From NCBI RefSeq assembly GCF_003952385.1, contig NZ_CP034444.1, positions 7,019,001 through 7,083,000 on the forward strand: a stretch of DNA of 64,000 bases, in the 5' to 3' direction. Below the pieces are notes generated by a model that was given only the letters and a program-made list of their open reading frames with translations, made no database searches and was not told the origin of the DNA. Numbering within the stretch: the stretch's first letter is position 1; each line of letters opens with the position of its first letter. Origin of the DNA: Mesorhizobium sp. M1D.F.Ca.ET.043.01.1.1 (GTDB lineage Bacteria; Pseudomonadota; Alphaproteobacteria; Rhizobiales; Rhizobiaceae). A program made the translations under genes and the position numbers. Positions 18,859 through 27,039 of this stretch are shown here, in pieces.

Positions 18859-19080
18859 GGAGGAGCCTCGCCGCCCTACACAAGCCCAGTTTCCCGAGAT
18901 GCGTCCTGCCGGGACGCTGCGCGGATGAGGTCGCTCCCTGGCATGCGGTCCAACGGAACCGCGAACACCACTTCGACCCACCCGTTCCAACGCAAACATG
19001 CGGCGATCCTTGCGATCGACCCCGGAGAGAACCCTGAGCCCGGCACGCGCTACATCAATGACAAGAAAGGAGCGCATTGA
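18859..19080 (+). other. Downstream non-coding end of IS110-family element 2
   Basis: About 220 bases after the transposase stop have no supported gene and end near GGAGCGCATTGACAG. In some IS110-family groups the bridge RNA is encoded on this side. The right boundary of the element cannot be fixed from this window. Confidence 0.3.
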
Positions 19081-19348
19081 CAGAGGCGATTAGAGAACCT
19101 CCAGGGACGTCACCGGCCCACATTCGGCAATCGGGCCGTCGGTGTCGATCGTTTCCAGCTGCCAAACGGGACAATCTGCAGAAAGCTTTTTTGCCTCCAA
19201 GGTAATCTTCAGAAACACTTCTCCTCGAAACGCCGGTAAAATTTTTAAAAGCACAGTTTTTCTCGGCAGCAATAACGGCTGCCAGGCAAATCCCAGTTAA
19301 CTGACAGGGTAGTTCCGAAAAAGCGGCGTGAAGCGAAGGTAGGTCACA
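19081..19348. other. Intergenic region ahead of the oxidoreductase
   Basis: About 270 bases with only a short minus-strand open frame (19090-19272) of no known family. It is more AT-rich around 19230-19260. The promoter of the next gene should be here. Confidence 0.35.
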
Positions 19349-21849
19349 GTGGAAGAAAAGCAACTAAAGGGCCAGTCGACCTCCCAGTCGGTCCCCTCCC
19401 ATGCTTCGTGTCTAATCATTGGCGGAGGCGCAGCCGGGTGCTCTGTTGCCTACCATCTCGCCAAACTAGGCTGGCGCGACATCGTTCTCATTGAGCGCGA
19501 GAAGCTCACCTGCGGAACTACATGGCATGCCGCAGGACTCCTTAGCCTCGGCCGCGTTGATCCGGACTGGCAGAAGCTGCTCATGTACTCTGCTGATCTC
19601 TATGAGCGTCTTGAACCCGAAACGGGTATTTCCACGGGCATCAAGCGTAATGGATCTTTGTTCGTAGCAACATCCGCGGAGCGAGAGCTCGAACTGCGAC
19701 GTTTGTGTCCCCCAATCAACCGAAACGGAATGGAAGCGCACCTCTTGTCACCGGAAGAGTGCTCCGATCGTTACCCTGGGCTTGAGACCTCAGATGTCCG
19801 CCTAGGGATGTTCGTTCCGCGTGACGGGCAAGCAGATCCGACAAACGTAGCTCTGGCGTTGGCAAAGGGTGCCCGACAGCAAGGTGTTCGGATTGTCGAG
19901 GGTGTCAAAGCTACAAAATTGGTTGTGAAGAACGGTCGAATTCGGGGCGCGGAAACTACGAGTGGAAACATCGATGCCGACGTTGTGGTGAATTGTGGGG
20001 GAATGTGGGGGTCCGAAATTGGCGCGATGGCTGGGGTTAAGGTTCCCCTCCACGCGTGCGAGCACTTTTATGTCGTTACGGAACCGATCCCTGGTTTAAA
20101 ACGCGATCTTCCGGTTCTGCGTGTCCAAGACGAGTACGCATATTATAAGGAAGATGCCGGCAAGCTTCTGCTTGGTGCCTTCGAGACTAAAGGAAAAGCA
20201 TGGGGAATTGACGGTATCCCAGAAGATTTTTGCTTTGATCAACTGCCTGAGGACATTGATCATTTCGAACCTATCCTGACAGCCGCTGTAAGCCGACTGC
20301 CGATGCTAAAAAACGCCGGCATACGAATTTTCTTTAATGGGCCCGAGAGCTTTACGCCGGATGGCCAATTGATTATGGGCGAAGCTCCGAATGTCGCTGG
20401 GTTTTGGTGCCTATGCGGCTTCAATTCAGCTGGCATTGTTACTTCTGGGGGCGCCGGTAAGGCACTTGCCGAATGGATCGACTCGGGTGAGCCTACAACT
20501 GATGTTCGCGACATGGACATCCGCCGCTTTCAGACTTTTCAATCCAATAGGACCTATTTACGTCATCGAGTGCCCGAAATCCTTGGTTTGCAGTTCGCAA
20601 ACACATTTCCTTACCGAGACTATGCTTCGGCGCGTCCGCTTCGGCAATCGCCCATATTTAATGAGCTCGGTGTAGCAGGTGCGTGCTTCGGTGAGCTGGC
20701 AGGTTGGGAAGTTGCCAACTGGTTCGCACCTGCCCAGGGGTCACATTTTGAAATGCCCATTACGGAACTCTCGTGGGAACGCCAGGCGTGGTTTGATTTG
20801 GCGGCCGCGGAGCATAGGCGTATCCGAGAAGTTTGCGGCGTCTTCGATTTGACGTCCTTTGGAAAAATCCGCGTGTTGGGCAAAGATGCCTTGGGCGTTC
20901 TACAGAAGATTTGCGCCAATGATATGGACGTGCCCGTCGGGAAAATCGTCTACACTCAATGGCTGAATGCTCGGGGGGGATCGAAGCAGATGTTACCGTA
21001 ACTCGACTTTCCGAAACCGAATTCGTTATTATCACCCCAACTAGCACCGTACGCAGAGAGCTCAACTGGCTGCAGCGAAACACGCCTGTCGAGGCCAGTT
21101 GTTGGTCGATAGATGTTACGTCAGGCGAAGCTGTATTCGCGGTAATGGGGCCGAAAGCGCGGGAGGTCCTCTCTAAGTGTACAAACGCAGACTTGTCTAA
21201 CAGCAGCTTTCCGTTCGGAACCGCACAGGAGATCGAGTTTGGCATGGTTGTTGTGCGCGCCCACCGCATCAGTTACGTTGGTGAGCTGGGGTGGGAACTT
21301 TACGTCCCGACGGATCAGGCACGCCATGTCTATAGCGTTCTCATGAGCGCCGGTCAGCCGTTGGGTCTCCGGCCCTGTGGATTTCGAGCTCTCGACAGTT
21401 TGCGCATCGAAAAGGCCTTCAGGGAGATCGGCCACGACATCACAGGTGACGACCACATTCTTGAGGCGGGCCTTGGATTCGCAGTTAGGACCGAAAAAGC
21501 AAAATCGCGGTTCGGTGATTTTGTTGGACGAGACGCTGTACTTTCGCGGAAAGATCAGGGTCTTACACGCCGCCTGATGCAATTCAAACTGCTTGATGCC
21601 GCGCCGTTGCTGTATGGGCATGAGCCTATTTTTCGTGACGGCGAACCCGCAGGAGAAGTATCGTCTGGGGCTTATGGGCATTACGTTGGATCTGCCATTG
21701 GGCTAGGTTACGTCCATTGCGCGGCTGACGAGCGAGCTGAAGAGGTAATTAGTTCACGTTTTGAAATAGACGTTGCGGGCACACGTTGCGTGGCCAGCGC
21801 TCACCTTCGCCCAATATATGACCCGACCGGTGATCGTATGCGATCCTAG
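19349..21849 (+). pseudogene. Dimethylglycine/sarcosine dehydrogenase-like FAD enzyme with GcvT domain, frameshifted
   Basis: Two frames together make one protein of about 830 residues. Frame one (19349-21001, GTG start) has the FAD Rossmann motif CLIIGGGAAGCSVAYHLAKL, TCGTTWHAAGLLSLGR around the covalent-flavin region, and DGQLIMGEAPNVAGFWCLCG. It then enters the FAO_M linker and the start of the folate-binding GcvT domain (VCGVFDLTSFGKIRVLG). Frame two (to 21849) finishes that domain with YVGELGWELYVP and GDDHILEAGLGFAV. One base is missing beside a run of seven G near 20972-20978: adding one restores NARGGIEADVTVTRL. It may be a real inactivating mutation or a sequencing error. The intact enzyme would oxidatively demethylate an N-methylated glycine. 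Confidence 0.8.
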
Positions 21850-22039
21850 ATCTGGATATGGGTTGCAGCTCTGCCAGATGTTGTTACGGAGCATCGCCAG
21901 CTTGACACTGTTTCGTGCGTGCCACATGCGCCTCTGCAGCTGCCCGAAATGCCTTGCCGCGGACCGTGGCATCAGCGCTGGGATCCGCCATGACTTTTAC
22001 AAAGCGTAGGCACTGCGGCTGTCGCGCTGTACTTAAAGG
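21850..22039. other. Short intergenic region before the ISL3 remnant
   Basis: About 190 bases without a recognisable gene; the ISL3 end motif begins at its right edge. Confidence 0.3.
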
Positions 22040-23419
22040 GGCTCTGCCTCAAAGTGCGTGGCGAAGTGGCAGCATTCTTGCCCGAAGCAATTCGGCGCCA
22101 GCACGTCCGTACATCGCTCGCTTGAGTGTCTTCAGGCGATTGATCTGGCCCTCGGCCTGGCCATTGCTCCATGGCAGCTCAATTGCCGCGTAGACGGCGT
22201 CGATATCGCGGCGGAGGACGCGTGCGAAGCGCATGATGGGAACAAGATCAGAACCGATCGCGTCGTCAATCCAGGCCTCAAGCGGTTCAGGCAGCCCCCC
22301 ACGCAAGATTCCATTGAAGCGCATCGCCAGGCTGCGCATGGTGGCAAATGGGTGCGATCCCCGCTTCAAGGCATCGACCTTTCGCGCCTGTTGATCACTC
22401 AGCCGCTCTCGGGGCTTAATGCAGAGTGCCGCAGCCACCACGGGTGAGATCGCATGACCAGTATCCGGGTCCCTCACTGGGCCGAGGCTGATGGATGTTG
22501 CCGTTGGGATATTGGCTGTCGGATCGTCGGCCCGGCGCCACGCTCCGAGCAGCCGCTCCAGGTTCGAACGGCTGCCGGTGTATCCTCGGAGCTTGACATC
22601 ATGGAACAGGTGGCGTCCGCACCGATTTCCGTCCTTCCAGCATTGAGCCAAGAACTGCTCGAAGTACCAGGGCGATGTTGGGTTGAACGACCGTCTGCGC
22701 CGATCCGGTGGTGTCTCGAATTAAGCCATTTCGACACGGTACGCCGTTTGTAACCGGTTCGCCGCTCGATCTCGCAATATGTCAGCCCTTCGTCTCGAAG
22801 CGCGTGGATGGTCGCGAACACTTCGTCTCGGGATTGTCGATGGGCGATACCAGCATGACGCCGATGCGCTGCAGCATCGACGTTTTCCTTCTCAGACAGA
22901 ATGGACCTCCCGTTTGAGCGCCCTGACAAGTTCATCTGCTCCTCGACCGCCAAACGAAAGTTCTGCACAAGATGGAACCGGTCAGCGACTTGGATCGCCT
23001 GTGGAGCGCCCTCGCGAACCGCCTGCGCGTAGAGCCCGCAACGGTCTCGGCTCACGACTCCGATGGAAGGGTTCTTTCGCAACCAGTTTGCGGCGCTTTC
23101 GACACTCCGGTCTTCCAGAATGTCGACGACAGCCCGACGCTCAAGATCGACAATGATCGTTCCGTAGCGCCACGACTTGCGCCAACTCCAATCATCGAGG
23201 CCAATGACCTTGGCCGGTGGCGCTAAACCAGCAGCGCCGCGTTTCAGATGACGCAGAATTGTATCGTCACTCATCGGCATGCCGAAACGGCGCATCAACC
23301 GCTCGGCGGGTCATCCTCCGGTCGCATGACCCAAGTGTCTGGCAATCTCGGGTCTGGTGAGAAACTGAAGCTGCCGTTTGTCGCATCGCCTGCTTGGGAT
23401 CGCGAGCACGCGTTGAACG
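22040..23419 (-). mobile_element. ISL3-family element remnant with decayed transposase
   Basis: The left end GGCTCTGCCTCAAAG (22040) resembles ISL3 termini. The transposase reads on the minus strand in at least three frames. A 5' piece contains a 'LTRPEIARHLGHATGG' segment. The piece at 22474-23298 has the core APPAKVIGLDDWSWRKSWRY, SRDRCGLYAQAVREGAPQA and VADRFHLVQNFRLAVEEQM. The C-terminal piece at 22049-22651 has ELPWSNGQAEGQINRLKTLK. Stops or shifts near 23310 and 22660 inactivate it. The N-terminal zinc-finger part is missing, replaced by fnrN-like sequence. Confidence 0.82.
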
Positions 23420-23760
23420 TGCCTCGGCGGTCAGCGTGCTCTCGGCCTGGAACGGCCGGCCCAGGAAAGTCGGGCGCGAACTGCAAGCCGACAATCTGCT
23501 GGCGGCCGGTCAACTTCACGACACCCGAAAGCGCATTCGAGAAGCGCTCGACGCTCCGGAAATCACCCATCAGTTCCTTGCCGGCCTCCGCCTTGTGCCG
23601 TTTCGTCGACCTGGCAAGGGCGGCAAGCTGTTCGGAGTTGAGCGCGCCGCATATACCGCGACGCCGCGCCTCGCATGAAGCGCAGAGCACCGGGACGCCT
23701 GCCCGTGTGAATGTCTTCGCGCACGATGGAACAGCTATAGGTGTTCCCGTCGCCCGCCAG
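23420..23760 (-). pseudogene. FnrN-type Crp/Fnr regulator, N-terminal remnant
   Basis: The minus strand encodes VLCASCEARRRGICGALNSE with three cysteines of the FNR-type [4Fe-4S] cluster motif. The cAMP-binding-like fold follows: AEAGKELMGDF, SNALSGVVKLTGRQQIVGLQ, FAPDF, then in another frame GRPFQAESTLTAEA. About four residues are missing at VKLT-GRQQ, and a frame change follows APDF. The gene stops abruptly at 23420 against the ISL3 remnant, so the dimerisation helix and DNA-binding domain are lost. In rhizobia this regulator controls microaerobic functions; this copy is dead. Confidence 0.72.
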
Positions 23761-23792
23761 CAACGCCCGTAGCGTCGCAGTCGTTCCGGAGC

Positions 23793-24353
23793 CTATTTTA
23801 TCTTTCGGCCGAGACCCATGGATTTGGCCAGGTTCGAGCGGGTTGCCGAATAGTTCGGCGCCACCATGGGGTAGTTGGACGGCAGGTTCCATTTCGCTCG
23901 ATACTGATCCGGCGTAAGGCCGTACTGAGCCTTGATGTGCCGCTTCAGCGATTTGAAGCGCTTGCCGTCTTCGAGGCAGATGATGAATTCGGGCGTGACG
24001 GATTTTTTCGCCCGGGCGACGCCCTTGATCTCGTGGGGCTGAACATCGAGCGATCCGATCGAGATGAGTTTGATCGAGGCATATATCTTACCTATGAATT
24101 CCGGGAGTTCGGCCGCGGGCAACGGGTTGTTCGCAATATAGGCGGATACGACGCTTGCAGTCAGGGAGACGGCTGAATCGACGCCGTCCTTGCCCGAGAC
24201 AACGCTATCCGCGCCTGAAAGGTTCTTCCCGTTGCGATGTGCAAGGTCGACCCGGTCAACATTGCCCGCTGGCCGGTCGAACCCATCCAACGCCCTGGTT
24301 ATGGCCGGCTTCGCATAAGGCCTTTTCAAAAGCGCTCTCCTCTTGCCGGTCAA
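23793..24353 (-). CDS. Ros/MucR-family transcriptional regulator with atypical zinc-finger motif
   Basis: The protein is at most 186 residues from a TTG start; typical family members are about 140-150. The N-terminal helix region ASVVSAYIANNPLPAAELPE and the C-terminal block GLTPDQYRAKWNLPSNYPMV are characteristic. The DNA-binding finger reads IICLEDGKRFKSLKRHIKAQ. The second cysteine of the usual C-x2-C is aspartate and the second histidine is glutamine, as in the zinc-free Ros homologues described in Mesorhizobium. No in-frame ATG is seen, so the true start may lie nearer 24180. Its predicted promoter (24395-24423) carries the 17-bp palindrome. Ros/MucR proteins commonly control exopolysaccharide genes. 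Confidence 0.82.
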   Translation of the reverse strand: MTGKRRALLKRPYAKPAITRALDGFDRPAGNVDRVDLAHRNGKNLSGADSVVSGKDGVDSAVSLTASVVSAYIANNPLPAAELPEFIGKIYASIKLISIGSLDVQPHEIKGVARAKKSVTPEFIICLEDGKRFKSLKRHIKAQYGLTPDQYRAKWNLPSNYPMVAPNYSATRSNLAKSMGLGRKIK

Positions 24354-24394
24354 GCCCTGGCGGTGATCGATGCGAGATTCTGCCTCGCCACAAA

Positions 24395-24423
24395 ATATTG
24401 TGGGAAAATTTCACACGTGTCAA
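24395..24423 (-). promoter_or_regulatory. Predicted sigma-70 promoter of the MucR-like gene with palindrome in the spacer
   Basis: Read on the minus strand: TTGACA (24423-24418), a 17-base spacer, then CAATAT (24400-24395). The palindrome GTGGGAAAATTTCACAC (24400-24416) fills the spacer, a classic repressor-operator position. Confidence 0.6.
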
Positions 24424-24533
24424 CCGGAGGGCGACGTCGACTTGCGAAACCGGGAGCCGGCGACGGGATATGAACGCAATCCCTGCGAATTCGGGATAGC
24501 GGGTGGACAGGCTGCATTGCTGGCCCATCTATT

Positions 24534-24550
24534 GTGGAAGCATTTCCCAC
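24534..24550. promoter_or_regulatory. 17-bp palindrome upstream of the DUF6502 gene
   Basis: GTGGAAGCATTTCCCAC fits the consensus of the other three copies with changes at the centre. It lies 61 bases ahead of the DUF6502 start codon. Unlike the others it has no obvious -35 box beside it. Confidence 0.5.
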
Positions 24551-24610
24551 GGGCTATTTTCGGCAAATTTTCGGGGCATGGGTGAATTGATTGACGGGTG
24601 AAGGACGGCG

Positions 24611-25471
24611 ATGAGCAAATCGGCGGAACAATATCTGGATGCCGCGGGCGTCCAGAGCGCGTTGAACCGGGTGCTTCGCCCGTTGGTGCGACTGGCGATC
24701 AAGTGCGGGGTGACGTTTCCCACCTTCGTCGACCTGTTGCGGCAGATCTACGTCAACGTGGCGGAGCACGAGTTCACGCTGCCCGACAAGCCGCAGACGG
24801 ACAGCAGGGTAAGCCTGCTGACGGGCGTCCATCGCAAGGAGGTCAGCCGTCTGCGCGGCGCCGGCGCCCCGGTCAGGGTCATACCCGACTCAGTTTCAAG
24901 GACAAGCGCGATCGTTGCGCGCTGGCTTGCCGATCCGATGTTCACCGACGCCAGGGGCGCGCCATTGCCCTTGCCGCGAATGGCCGAGACCGGCGAGGCG
25001 TCGTTCGCGGGTCTGGTGGAGTCGGTGACGCGCGATCTGCGGCCGAGGGCGGTTCTCGACGACTGGCTCGATCGCAAGCTCGTGGAGACCGATGAAGAGG
25101 ATCGCATCGTCCTGATGGAATCGGCAATGGCGCCGCGCGACGACTGCGAGGTCAGGCTCTATTACTTTGCCCGCAATCTTCAGGACCATGCCGCCGCTGC
25201 CGTCGCAAACATCCTCGCCGACAAACCGCCTTTCATCGAGCGAGCCGTCCACTATGACGGTCTCTCGGAAGACCTTGCCAGGTCGCTCGAAGCCTATAGC
25301 CGCAAGGTCATGGTCGAGACGCTGCTCCACCTCAACAGGCATGCGAACCAAGCGGTGAAAAGCGATCCCGGCGGGACTAGCCGATGGAATTGCGGCGCCT
25401 ACATCCTCACCTCCGACGGCGCATCGTTCGCCGGCGAAGACTCTTCCAAGCCTGCCGGCGGAGACGCCTAA
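24611..25471 (+). CDS. DUF6502 family protein
   Basis: A 286-residue soluble protein of the DUF6502 family. The N-terminal 95 residues look DNA-binding: LRPLVRLAIKCGVTFPTFVD is helical, and DSRVSLLTGVHRKEVSRLRG resembles a helix-turn-helix. The rest is mixed alpha with LYYFARNLQDHAAAAVANIL. No catalytic motif is seen. Its stop overlaps the start of the DUF5666 gene (TAATG), so the two form an operon. Its promoter region carries the 17-bp palindrome. A regulatory role is an inference; the family has no established function known to me. Confidence 0.75.
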   Translation: MSKSAEQYLDAAGVQSALNRVLRPLVRLAIKCGVTFPTFVDLLRQIYVNVAEHEFTLPDKPQTDSRVSLLTGVHRKEVSRLRGAGAPVRVIPDSVSRTSAIVARWLADPMFTDARGAPLPLPRMAETGEASFAGLVESVTRDLRPRAVLDDWLDRKLVETDEEDRIVLMESAMAPRDDCEVRLYYFARNLQDHAAAAVANILADKPPFIERAVHYDGLSEDLARSLEAYSRKVMVETLLHLNRHANQAVKSDPGGTSRWNCGAYILTSDGASFAGEDSSKPAGGDA

Positions 25472-26505
25472 TGGAATGGAGGTTGACGAGGCGGAATTTC
25501 CTGGCGCTCGGCGCCGCCTTTCCGGCGGCGCTGTTCAGTGCTTTCGCGAGGGCGACGGACACGTCGGGCGACCGGGGTATCGGCGGCACCGGCTGGACGG
25601 CGGGAACCGGGGACGATCACGGCATCGGCGGCACCGGCATCGTGGGAACCATACAGCGCTTCGGCAGCATCTTCGTCAACGATGTGCGGGTCGCGTACGG
25701 TCCGGAAGTGCCCGTTTGGATAGACGGCGTCACCGCCACCGCGAGCAGCCTCAAGGTAGGACAAGTCGTGCGCGTGGCGGTGACACAGGATGCGGATCGC
25801 GTCGTCACGGGGCAAATCCATGTCACCAGCGAGGTCGTCGGACCCGTCGAGCGCACAAGTCGCGGCTCGATCCTGGTTCTGGGACAGAGCGTGGATACCG
25901 GCGGCGTTGCAGCGATGCCGCCGGTCAGGAAGGGCGATATCGTGGCCGTCCAAGGTATTCGCCGGCCGGACGGGAAAATCGTCGCGAGCCTGATAGAGGC
26001 CAGGCCATCCGAGACACGTTACCTGGTTCGCGGCCTGGCGGTCGTGAAGTCGGGGTCACTGCTGGTGGGGCGGCTTAATATCGGGCCGCGATCATCGCAG
26101 CTTGCGAACCGCCGCGTCGAGCTGACCCTGGCCAAGGCCACCGGCGGCTATAAGGTGGTGCGCATCGAGGCGGAGACACCGGTTCCGCAGGCCGATGTCG
26201 CGAGCGTGCTCTACGAGACCTTCCTGCGGCGTCAGGGACGTCGGCTGGAATCGGGTCTGGGCGTTTCCGTCGAAGGCGACGATTCGAAATCGACGGCAGT
26301 GGTGCGCGCGTTCCTTGCGGTCGGATTCGACCGGTCGGGCAATATCGTATCGGCCTCACGTCAGTCGAATGTCGGCCCGCACTCGCCAGGCCAGCCTGGC
26401 ATGCCCGGTCAGCCGCCGGGTCCGCCGAACGGCGCCCCCAATGGACCCGGCGGGCCTGGTGGTCCCGGCGGACCGGGCGGCCCAGGGGGTCCAGGCTCGC
26501 CTTAA
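25471..26505 (+). CDS. Exported DUF5666-domain protein with Gly-Pro-rich tail
   Basis: A 344-residue protein starting at the ATG that overlaps the DUF6502 stop. The N-terminus is a twin-arginine-like signal (LTRRNFLALGAAFPAALFSA, cleavage after ARA near residue 28). Two GIGGTG motifs follow in the mature start. The central part holds DUF5666-type beta-barrel repeats (GTIQRFGSIFVNDVRVAYG, GPVERTSRGSILVLGQSVDT). The last 50 residues are collagen-like, ending in about five GGP units. It is probably periplasmic or surface-exposed. The pairing with DUF6502 and the shared operator with the glycosyltransferase genes suggest an envelope role. Confidence 0.75.
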   Translation: MEWRLTRRNFLALGAAFPAALFSAFARATDTSGDRGIGGTGWTAGTGDDHGIGGTGIVGTIQRFGSIFVNDVRVAYGPEVPVWIDGVTATASSLKVGQVVRVAVTQDADRVVTGQIHVTSEVVGPVERTSRGSILVLGQSVDTGGVAAMPPVRKGDIVAVQGIRRPDGKIVASLIEARPSETRYLVRGLAVVKSGSLLVGRLNIGPRSSQLANRRVELTLAKATGGYKVVRIEAETPVPQADVASVLYETFLRRQGRRLESGLGVSVEGDDSKSTAVVRAFLAVGFDRSGNIVSASRQSNVGPHSPGQPGMPGQPPGPPNGAPNGPGGPGGPGGPGGPGGPGSP

Positions 26506-26534
26506 GGGCCAGGATAGGCCGAGGGGCAAAGGAT

Positions 26535-26554
26535 CGCCGGGACCTTGCCCGGCG
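26535..26554 (+). terminator. Possible terminator hairpin after the DUF5666 gene
   Basis: A 7-bp perfect GC stem (CGCCGGG with CCCGGCG) and a 6-base loop lie 30 bases after the stop. The following sequence has only a weak T run (GTTTT at 26567-26571), so termination efficiency is doubtful. Confidence 0.35.
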
Positions 26555-26807
26555 GCAATGTTGAGTGTTTTGCGGCGCCGGGTTCTCGAAATCACCGCTG
26601 TCTCGGGATGGCGTGGGATCCGGCCGGTCTGTCTTTTGCGAGGGGACAGAACCGGCCGGCGCAGTCGCACGGGCTCTTGTACCGGGGTGGGTGGTTCGAG
26701 CTTTTTTCGGTACGGCTGCTTTTCCGCGGATCATGCGGGGGGCAGGTGATCCGCTGAAATTCAGTCCGGGTCTGCGCGCGGCAGGCCCGGTCGAAACGGC
26801 TTGAATG

Positions 26808-26836
26808 ATATTGTGGGAAAATTACCCACATGTCAA
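26808..26836 (-). promoter_or_regulatory. Orphan leftward sigma-70 promoter with palindrome in the spacer
   Basis: On the minus strand: TTGACA (26836-26831), 17-base spacer, CAATAT (26813-26808). The palindrome GTGGGAAAATTACCCAC occupies 26813-26829. Box sequences and spacing match the MucR-like promoter, but no minus-strand gene lies in the 300 bases to the left. Confidence 0.5.
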
Positions 26837-26879
26837 GCTTCATTGGATGAGAGGCGGGCCGGCGTTTTCATGCAAACTC

Positions 26880-26908
26880 TTGACGTGGGTAATTTTCCCA
26901 CGTATTTG
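26880..26908 (+). promoter_or_regulatory. Predicted promoter of the glycosyltransferase operon with palindrome in the spacer
   Basis: TTGACG (26880-26885), a 17-base spacer and TATTTG (26903-26908). The palindrome GTGGGTAATTTTCCCAC (26885-26901) fills the spacer. The expected transcript start is near 26915. Confidence 0.55.
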
Positions 26909-27039
26909 CTCAAGCCATCAGAAATTGATTGTCTGACCGGTCCAAAGATCAGGTGCGGGTCTCGCCGAGTTCGCAACGGTGAGCTGCGGCTGGCTTTTGT
27001 CATCCGGCTTGCGGGCAAAATAGACTTGAAGGTAATCCA

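Larger units (their letters stand above)
24354..24610. promoter_or_regulatory. Divergent control region between the MucR-like and DUF6502 genes
   Basis: This 257-base region holds two copies of the palindrome (24400-24416 and 24534-24550) and a predicted minus-strand sigma-70 promoter for the MucR-like gene. No promoter for the DUF6502 gene is as clear. Confidence 0.55.
26506..27039. other. Intergenic control region ahead of the glycosyltransferase gene
   Basis: About 530 bases. The left part holds the possible hairpin and no gene. The right part holds two copies of the 17-bp palindrome 72 bases apart, each inside a predicted promoter, one pointing left and one right. A leader of roughly 125 bases precedes the TTG start at 27040. 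Confidence 0.5.

Noticed and set aside
26400..26505. Repeated GGCCCNGGNGG units as a possible DNA repeat element
   Set aside because: The repeats are in frame and encode the Gly-Pro tail of the DUF5666 protein, so they are explained by coding.
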